From NCBI GenBank assembly GCA_003339415.1, contig PDHQ01000577.1, positions 1 to 15,283 of the forward strand: a DNA stretch of 15,283 nucleotides, read 5' to 3'. Position 1 is the stretch's first letter. Each line of letters opens with the position of its first letter. The position numbers and the translations under genes are program-made. Shown in pieces: positions 8,661 to 15,283 of the stretch. The notes below the pieces were generated by a model. That model did not search any database, had not been told where the DNA came from, and worked only from the letters and a program-made list of their open reading frames with translations. This stretch comes from Ophiocordyceps camponoti-saundersi (nom. inval.). Lineage: Eukaryota > Ascomycota > Sordariomycetes > Hypocreales > Ophiocordycipitaceae.

Positions 8661-8999
8661 TATTAACTTAGCTAGTTAAACGTAGCTACTAATACCTTTT
8701 CGCGTAAGATAGCTAAGCTTCTAACCGTAAAAGCTCGTAAAAAAGAGGAAAGGACGCTTATAATAATTCCTCTAGAAAGCCTTAGATTCGAAGTCCTAAC
8801 CCCGACCTTTATAATTACCCTAGTCCGCCTCGGAGAAAACTCTGCCCCGTTAGGAGCAGAGTTAGTATAATTAATCTAAGAGGAGAATATAAGCTAAAAT
8901 CTTAGATTCTACGGTAACCTCCTAGTTATTCCTAAGTAAAATAGTTAGAAAAAGCTCTTCCTTTATATTACCTTAATTTAGAATATATACGAGCTAGCT

Positions 9000-10050
9000 A
9001 TCTTCGCCTATAATAGTTAAAATAAGACTATTTAAATATTTTAGCGAAGCTACTATTAGCTTAGGATAAAGTAAGATATTTATTAGTATATCTATAATTA
9101 CTATAAGTATTAGAGAAATAAAACGCTATAAGATAAGACCTTAGGTTTACTATACCCTTTACTTATCTTAATATCTATATAAGAGCATATTACTTATAAT
9201 AGGAAAGTTATACCGAAAGACCGCTTTAGGTATAACTATATTTAAACTTTTATTTATAAGCTTAGCTAGATTATTATTACGTTACCTAGTAAAAAGAATA
9301 ATATAGTAAAGGTACTTGCTAGATATTATTTCTAATACCTCTATTATCTTTTCGGTATACCGGATATATAGATTACCGATAACGCTAGCTTATTCGTTTT
9401 AGGATTTTTTAAGGAAATTAATCGACTAACTAGTATTAAGTATTATTATAATAGTACCTTATACCTATAAATATAAGGTAGCGTAGAAGTAACTAACTAA
9501 TACCTAAACTAGAAGCTATAGTTTTATGCGAATAAATATTAAGATAATTAGAGTGCTTTCCTTCCCGCGCTAGATTTCGTATATAACTCCTCGTAGCACG
9601 CTTTAATTAGTATAGCACCGCTTATAGTCGCCCTTAGTAAGGATATACGGAACCCCCTCTTAGTAGCTAGTCCCCTAAATCCCTCGACCGCCTTAGGCCT
9701 AATTACTATAGCCCGTAAACTCGTCTCCCGCGCGTAGGAAGTATAATAGTAAGCTTAAACCGCTATTAAGAACGCTCGCTATAAGTAGGAAATATAAGTA
9801 AATAAGAAGTATCGCTTAGTAGACTTTACGGTTAGCGATAAAGTATTCCTTAGCTATAAGAGCTTCTTTATAACTATACCTATAATGCGCCTTAACGTAT
9901 AATAGTTAGGACCTTTTATAATCGTTAAGGAATAAGGCTATAGCTATATCCTTAACTTATTAAATAGCTATTAGATAACGAACCTATTCTATATTAACCG
10001 TTTTCGGAAAGCTACTATAAATTTATTACCCGGATAAAAGATATCTCCCG
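9000..10050 (+). other. integrase-coding segment of element B pol
   Basis: The zinc-binding end has the C-x2-C pair as Y-Y-K-Y (9099-9110) followed by R-N-K. The catalytic core starts at about 9186. The first Asp is probably Asn at 9198-9200. The block F-G-I-P-D-I-x-I-T-D with the second Asp at 9378-9380 is well kept, and the Glu is probably the gaa at about 9473. A long C-terminal region with F-Y-A-N-K-Y and A-F-L-P-A-L-D-F-V-Y-N-S-S follows, characteristic of fungal chromoviral integrases. The homologous site in A (around 9318) is the point of B insertion. Confidence 0.85.
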
Positions 10051-10055
10051 TAAAA

Positions 10056-10271
10056 CCGGAAAATATTAATAGTATACTAAAATAAAAAGTTAAGTAGATC
10101 CTCTAATCTTAAGTTACCGGGCGGCGTTATCGGTTAGAGTATTAAGTCCGCTAGCGTAGTTATAATTTAGATAAGATATAGTACCTTACTAGGAATTTCC
10201 GTTACGCGCTTATAGCCCTTAAGGAATTCTATAACTATTTCCCTAATACCGCCGGTCTGCCTATTAACTTT
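10056..10271 (+). other. chromodomain-coding segment of element B pol
   Basis: After P-E-N-I-N-S-I-L comes a basic stretch, Y-R-L-E-Y, V-R, S-Y-N-L-D-K, Y-L-x-R-N-F and a C-terminal helix A-L-I-A-L-K-E-F-Y ending near G-L-P-I-N-F. This pattern fits the chromodomain fold (three beta strands and a C-terminal helix), with TAG/TAA at the expected aromatic-cage Trp positions. In chromoviruses this domain directs integration to chromatin bearing H3K9 methylation. Assignment is by pattern, not by a profile search. Confidence 0.7.
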
Positions 10272-10402
10272 TAGTATTAAGTTAAAGCCGCTATTACGAA
10301 TTATAAGTATTAAGATAACGCTTAAGATAATACGGCTATTTCTATAAGTACCTAACTATATAGCTGCCGTTACTAGTTTTAATAGGTATATTAAAACTTT
10401 CG

Positions 10403-10413
10403 TTAGGGGGTAA
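10403..10413 (+). other. polypurine tract of element B
   Basis: ttaggggg followed by taa lies immediately before the 3' LTR at 10414. It is the only strong purine run there and is in the correct place to prime plus-strand synthesis. Confidence 0.75.
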
Positions 10414-10828
10414 TATTACGCGCTAGCTTTTATAAGGATTTCTTATAAACATTTTACGGTAATTTTCGAGGATTTTATAAGGATTTCCCCTAAATATTTT
10501 ACGGTAATTTCTAAAGATTTTATAAGGATTTCCCTTAGATATTTTATAGTAATTTCTAAGGATTTCTAACTATAATTACGTAACCTTAGAAACCTTATCG
10601 TAAAATCCCTAGGAAAACCTTAGTAGGAAATTACCTAGAAATAAAGTTAACTTTTTACTAGGATTTCCTTATACCCTCTCCTATCTCTACTAGTATATAC
10701 TTTTATATATTTTACTAAGATTTCGCCTACGAGAGTTTTTCCTCTTTTCTTTCCTTTCTCCTTAGCTTAGAATCTTTATTTATAGTGCTAATATTATTAT
10801 TTAGTTAATATATTTTATAGCCGTAATA
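10414..10828 (+). repeat. 3' LTR of element B (415 bp)
   Basis: Same length and order as the 5' LTR, including three 45-bp units. It is the more RIP-mutated copy: ccgag became ctaaa, cctcgg became ccttag, and gcacgtgc became gtatatac. Changes between LTRs are transitions. It ends gccgtaata, directly followed by the target duplication gcaag. Confidence 0.95.
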
Positions 10829-10833
10829 GCAAG
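10829..10833. repeat. right target site duplication of element B (gcaag)
   Basis: Partner of gtaag at 4709-4713, directly after the right LTR. This copy keeps CpA in a GCA triplet, while the left copy has lost it. Confidence 0.88.
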
Positions 10834-13660
10834 CACCTTTACTATATTATTCTTCTTACTAGGTAATGTAACGATAATCTAGCTTAGCTTATAGATAAAA
10901 GTCTAAATATAGTTATACTTAAAGCGGTCTTTTAGTATAATTTTCCTATTATAGGTAATATACTCTTATATAAATATTAGGATAAGTAAAAGGTATAGTA
11001 AACCCGGGGTCTTATCCCGCGGCGTTTTATTTCTCTAATACTTATAATAGTTACGGATATACTAGTAGATATCTCGCTTTATCCTAGGCTAATAATAGTT
11101 CTATCGGAGTATCTAAGTAATTTTATTCTATCCCTTATAAGCGAAGATAGCTAGCTTATATATATTCCGAATTAAGGCGGTGCGGAGGAAGAAACGCTAC
11201 CGGCTATCCTACTTAGGGACGATAAGGAGATTACCGTAAAATCCGAGGTTCTAGTTCGCGTTCTCCTCTTAGATTAGTTATATTAACTCCGCCCCTAATA
11301 AGACGGAGTTTTTTACTAAGCGGACTAGGGTAATTATAAAAGATAAGGTTAGGGATTTAAACTTAAAGCTATTTAGGGAAATTATAGCTAAAGTCTTTTC
11401 CTCTTTCTTACGAGCTTTTACTATTAGGAGCTTAGCTATTTTCCGTAAGAGTATATTTATAATTATATTTAGCTAGCTAAGCTAATATAGGAAATAGATA
11501 TTAAACTAAGTAAGGAAATCGAACTATTAAACTTAGCGGATAAAAAGTAATCTTTTTATTATAAAATAAATTAAGGCCTTATAGTTTATAATTATATTAA
11601 ACTTCTAACTAAGTAATTCCGGGTAAAAATACTTAAAGCTTTATATAATAGCGAGAAGTTTATAATCTTAAATCGGGTATATATATTTAGCCGGGTTTAT
11701 TATCTTTAAGAAAAAGCTTATTAGCTTCTACGCCTAGTTATTTTACTATTACTAAAATATACCGGCGGTAACGTTCTAAGAAGTATTAGTTTTAAGCTAG
11801 GTTAGGAGTTTAGGATAGAAGAAAGCGAGCACCGGGGCTTACGTAGCTAGTTTCTTTATCTTATTAAAAGCCTCCTTTTATTCTAATCCGAGCTCGAAGG
11901 CGATATCTTTTTTTAGAAAATAATTTAAAAGTTCCGCGGCGGTATTAGCATAGTAGTAGAAAATCCTAATAAAATTATAGAATCTTATAAATAAGTAGAT
12001 AGCTTTATAATTCTAAAAATCTTCGAATTTCTAATCTTAGATTACTTATATTTTATAGGGGTTTACGCTTATTCCTTAGCTTACGTATAATATTATACTA
12101 AGGTAGTTAACTTTAGTAATATTAAATTTTAATTTTTAGATATCCCCTTATAAGTTCGCTTAGTATAGGCGCTAGATTACTTCTTAGTATTCCTTTTAAT
12201 ATTCCGCTTCTTCGCCGTCTAAATAGATTAATACGTTATTAGCGTACGCACTTATATAATAGTCGAGGAGGTTATAAAGCTAAGCGTTAATAAAATTCTA
12301 AAATTAAGTAAGCTTTACTTTAAGGCCGAATAGGAGGATAAGCTAGTAGAATATACTAAACTTTATACGGAAAGCTATAAAGTACTTAAAGTTAGGGTTA
12401 AGATATAGGCGATAAAACGCTTAAATTATATCGATTTTCGAGAACCGCCTTACTTCCTAGTAGCTAAATACTATACTTTCTAAGGAGGGAGTAGGCGAGA
12501 TTCGACTTTTTAGGTAATTATTTATTTATTAGTAATTAATATAAAAGCGCTAGGCTATTAAGTACGGCTTTAGCGCGAAGAGAATAGAGGCGGCGTAAGG
12601 ACTAGCGTCCGGCTTAATAAACCTAATCTCGAGTAAGTAGTTAATAGTTTCCTTCTCTAATAGTAAGTATTTTATAAGCGTTCTATAAAAAGGGGGTCCT
12701 ACTAAGTTTAGGGGCTTTTCGAGTTCTAAAGTAATATTATAGCTAAGTTAGGAACTAGCTAAAATATAAGCTTCCTTCTTACTAAAAAATTTTTTAAAGT
12801 ACGCTAGGGCTAAAGGGATTATATTACGTATATAAGTAATATATTTAGGTTCTTTACCTTAAGGGAACGGGATTTCTTATCCTATATATATATAGCTAGC
12901 TAAGCTTAGCTTTATAATTATAGTTAGGTTATCGTTATTATTTTCTAATTTTATAAGTATTATAAATATTAATAAGGTTATCTTTTCCTATTGTAAATAA
13001 TAAGGGTCTTACTAAACCTAGCGGATAAGTTATTCTCTTAGAGTATCCTTATCTATATTATCGGTATCTTAGTTATCCTTAATAAAAGTCTAAGCTAGCT
13101 TTTTTTTCTTCGCGGGCTATATAAAATCCTCCTTCCTCTATAAGCGTTAAAGGATCCGATATTTACGCTTATCTTAATAGAGAAGGCGGTTCTAGCGCTC
13201 GGTATCCGCTTAGACCGCCGGGTTTAGATTTCCGTTAAAAAAGGGCTTCTTAGGTAATAAAATTAAAAGCGAGTACTTAGCGAAAGCGGGTAAGTTATCT
13301 AGCTAAACTAGTTTCTAGGCCGCGTAGTTAAGTAATAACCTTTTCTTAGCTATCTAAAATAAGCTAATAAAAAGATCCTAAGCGTAGTTAGTTACTTAGT
13401 AGATTTCCCGTAGAAAATACTATCTATTAATTACTAAGGTAATAATTAGGTACTTATAAACTAAGCTAGCCTAATAGCTTTAGAAATTAATAAGGGGGAT
13501 AAGATAGATAGGAATAAGCTTAGCGCCTAAGCGCTTTACTACTTACTTTACGAAATAATAACTAACTAAAAAATAAGTATTTACTCTAATATTATATAAG
13601 GTAAAAGTACGAAAAGTAATATTATTAACTTAAACTTAGCTATTAATAGTAAATAACTCT
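10829..13660 (-). pseudogene. element A pol remnant, 5' segment: protease, RT, RNase H, integrase start
   Basis: Read on the minus strand from about 13660 down to 10829, then resuming at 4713. The protease triad is N-I-R (13583-13575), so Asp, Thr and Gly are all changed. The RT active box is Y-A-N-N (12246-12235), followed by V-L-I-Y-L-D-G-E-E. RNase H and the integrase zinc-binding region follow down to 10829, where the frame runs into the target duplication of B. Stops are TAA/TAG at Gln and Trp positions. The copy was probably already unable to encode a full polyprotein once B inserted; whether RIP preceded that insertion cannot be seen. Confidence 0.88.
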
Positions 13661-14822
13661 TTTACTTTCTATCTTATACGCGATATTTTCGGGATTATTA
13701 AGAAGCCTTATAATAGTCTTACTTTTTTCCCGAATTAGAGTTATCTAATCGAATAGAATCGGGCGGGGGCGTCTAAGCTTTATAAACTCTCCCTATCTTT
13801 TATTAGTTAGGATAGTCCTTAGCTATATAGCCTTTCTTTTTATAAATAAAATAAGTATTATTTTCTTAATAAACCTTTTTCTTATTCTCGCTTAGGGGCT
13901 AGCTTTTCTAAGTTATAGTTATAGTCTTTTTTTATATAGTTAAAGTAATCCTATTAACTTATTAGGATTTCCGGGCGATTTTATAGCGGGCAAACTCCTT
14001 CTTTTTATAAAATACCGTATTTTTTATATACTTATAGAACTCCTTATATATTATATACGAGTTTTTAGCTTTCGTAAGAAAGCTTATATTAAAGTTAGCG
14101 GGTAAATAGTTTTAAAATATATACTTAATATAAGCTAGGGGGACTTAGGTTTTAGCTATAAGGTAGTCGAATTTTATAAAGAATTTTTAAATTTCCTATT
14201 AGCTATTTAAGAAGTAGTTTAGTTTATAGAGCTAATTCGTAGCTTTAGCGAACTTATTTAAATTTCTATAAGCGGACTTTAAATATTATACTATCTTAGC
14301 TAATTTAGAAAAAGGGTATTCCTTTAAATTATACTAAGTTTTTAAAAATTAGTAAGCCTTTCCTTCTAAGGTACGGAATAGAATACTTATCCTATCTTAT
14401 TTATTACGGAAAGTTATCTTATTAGATCTTATCTTATCTTTTAAGTTCGTAAGGAAAGTACTAAAGTTTTCCTTTTTTCCTAAAAACTTACCTACCTCCT
14501 TATAGCGAACTTTCGTAGAATCGGAGTAGGAGGGGTTTAGCTATTTTACCGGGGTAACTAGCGTAAAGATATCCTAAGCGGCCTTCCCGGTTAGGATAAA
14601 TATTTCTTTACTAATCCTAAACGCTATCGATATTTTTTAACGGGTTTTTTCTATATTTAGGTTTTAATTTTTCTAAATTAACTAATTTTAGAATTCCGTA
14701 ATCTATACTTATAGTTATATTATCTCCGTACGCTACTCCTATAATATAATTATATCGGTAATACTTTAAAAGGAGGTAGCTATAGTTATAGTTTAGTTTT
14801 TTTCGGAACCCCGTTTTATTAT
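13600..14822 (-). pseudogene. element A gag (RIP-disabled)
   Basis: Homologue of the B gag on the opposite strand. The start is placed at the ATA-ATA pair ending at 14822, aligned with 5314 in B. Capsid-region homology is continuous, and the zinc knuckle at 13853-13812 has Tyr at all four Cys/His positions as in B. The N-terminal segment just after the start differs more from B than the capsid region does. It overlaps the beginning of pol at its 3' end, as in B. Confidence 0.82.
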
Positions 14823-14913
14823 AAGGTTAGGTATCTTTAAAGTAAGTTTCCTTAATTACTTAAAAGTTTAGTTAGGGGCTTTAGATATATATCTTAGGGC
14901 CGGTTATAGTCTA

Positions 14914-14921
14914 GTTATATA
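14914..14921. repeat. candidate 8-bp target duplication of right hAT-like element
   Basis: gttatata directly precedes the TAGGGTT tip at 14922. It is still element A sequence, because B has the same word in its leader (reverse complement of about 5210-5217). hAT elements make 8-bp duplications, so the partner should lie at the far end of the element beyond the window. Confidence 0.45.
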
Positions 14922-15283
14922 TAGGGTTCGAAAAAAATCACGGGGTTAAAAAATCACTTATAAGTGATGTGATTTTTCGTGATTTAAATCACCGATTTTT
15001 GCTTAGTAAGTGATTTTTTATAATTTAAATCACTAGCGTGAAAAAATCACTCATAAGTGATTTTTTTAGAGATAATTTAAATCACGAGTTTATAATTTTT
15101 ATGATTTTTTTTAAAAATATAATTATTTAATATTTTAAATAAAAGAAAGAAAAAGATAAGTAATATAAAAAGGTTTTTAAGTATAATTACTCTTATAAAA
15201 AGTTAAAAAAAGTAAAAAAAATAAAAAATATTAATAAGTAAAAAAATAAAGTAATATTATAAAATTATAATATATTATATAAT
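14922..15283 (+). mobile_element. hAT-like DNA transposon, left-hand end (continues past window)
   Basis: Homology to the chromovirus stops at 14921 and a tip TAGGGTTCGAAAAA begins. It is followed by about 190 bp packed with aaatcac/gtgattt words in both orientations. These include the perfect palindromes atcacttataagtgat (14953-14968) and gtgatttaaatcac (14979-14992), and a near-palindrome at 15041-15066. The word actagcgtgaa (15032-15042) is shared with the left hAT-like end. From 15113 to the window edge the sequence is almost pure A/T with no frame worth calling. Many TCA and TGA triplets survive here, unlike in the gypsy copies. Family assignment rests on tip, subterminal repeats and the abrupt insertion boundary. 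Confidence 0.5.

Larger units (their letters stand above)
6480..10404 (+). pseudogene. element B pol: protease-RT-RNase H-integrase-chromodomain (RIP-disabled)
   Basis: One continuous frame (codon starts divisible by 3), -1 relative to gag, carries all pol domains without a net frameshift. Protease: the active triad is N-T-G at 6555-6563 (Asp codon GAT changed to AAT). Reverse transcriptase: about 7511-8100, with S-S-Y-A-A, F-L-K-I-D-I and F-G-L-K blocks and YxDD changed to Y-A-N-N at 7902-7913. RNase H: about 8340-8660, with T-N-A-S where T-D-A-S is expected (8361-8363) but I-T-D-Y-K-A-L kept. Integrase: zinc-binding end with Cys codons changed to Tyr (9099, 9108), first catalytic Asp probably Asn at 9198, second Asp kept at 9378. 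A chromodomain closes it. Numerous TAA/TAG stops lie at Gln and Trp positions. Both ends are approximate. Confidence 0.92.
4714..10828 (+). mobile_element. element B: complete RIP-mutated Ty3/Gypsy chromovirus (6,115 bp)
   Basis: Two 415-bp direct LTRs (4714-5128, 10414-10828) enclose a 5,285-bp interior with, in order, a self-priming primer-binding site, gag, protease, reverse transcriptase, RNase H, integrase, chromodomain and polypurine tract. A 5-bp target duplication flanks it. It is inserted in the integrase region of element A in the opposite orientation. Domain order (RT before integrase) defines Ty3/Gypsy, and the C-terminal chromodomain defines a chromovirus. All coding frames are broken by RIP stops and key catalytic residues are changed, so the copy cannot make working proteins. 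Confidence 0.95.
10829..14921 (-). mobile_element. element A, 5' part: chromovirus leader, gag and pol up to integrase
   Basis: Reverse complement aligns with element B from about 5213 to 9330: leader, gag, protease, RT, RNase H and integrase N-terminus. At 10829 it is cut by element B and continues at 4713. At 14921 the match stops abruptly where the second hAT-like element begins, so the first part of the leader and the 5' LTR lie beyond the window or are lost. Sequence differences from B are dominated by transitions. Confidence 0.92.

Noticed and set aside
10829..14921. Independent third gypsy element lacking LTRs
   Set aside because: Its left edge is exactly the target duplication of B and its sequence continues in frame at 4713, so it is the other half of element A.
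1..15283. Mitochondrial or organellar DNA because of the high A+T
   Set aside because: Abundant CpG with specific loss of CpA/TpG, together with nested LTR elements, points to RIP in nuclear DNA.
1..15283. A novel gene system or host gene cluster
   Set aside because: No intact reading frame of useful length exists. All assignable sequence is transposon-derived, and the only unexplained block is 400-2262.

Overview
The window looks like a stretch of repeat-only heterochromatin from a filamentous ascomycete (Pezizomycotina) that has been heavily altered by repeat-induced point mutation (RIP). CpA and TpG are almost absent on both strands, TpA is in excess, CpG is kept, and every recognisable coding frame is broken by TAA/TAG codons with TGA nearly missing. 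I see no intact gene, rRNA, tRNA or CRISPR array. The sequence reads as transposons nested inside each other.

Layout. (1) 1-2843: an AT-rich body ending at 2843 in a hAT-like terminus (tip TAGGGTT on the minus strand, subterminal repeats before it). A GC-richer, unrecognised 1.86-kb segment (400-2262) has landed in it, flanked by a 16-bp direct repeat. (2) 2844-3241: spacer with no recognisable gene. (3) 3242-4713 and 10829-14921: the two halves of one minus-strand Ty3/Gypsy chromovirus (element A). (4) 4714-10828: a complete 6,115-bp plus-strand chromovirus of the same family (element B) inserted into the integrase region of A. It has 415-bp LTRs and a 5-bp target duplication (gtaag/gcaag). 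(5) 14922-15283: the end of a second hAT-like element, which cuts into the 5' untranslated region of A, so the 5' LTR of A lies outside the window if it survives.

The chromovirus has Gag with a CCHC knuckle, then protease, reverse transcriptase, RNase H, integrase and a C-terminal chromodomain, with pol in the -1 frame relative to gag. Ten bases just inside the 5' LTR are complementary to a site in the LTR, which points to self-priming as in the Tf1/sushi group rather than a tRNA primer. RIP has hit functional residues in both copies: knuckle Cys/His became Tyr, the protease Asp became Asn, and the RT YxDD box became Y-A-N-N.

Inferred order of events: hAT-like body, then the 1.86-kb insertion in it (timing relative to the gypsy elements unknown); A inserts; B inserts into A; the right hAT-like element inserts into A. 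The right hAT-like end still carries many TCA/TGA triplets, so it probably arrived after, or escaped, the mutation that saturated A and B.
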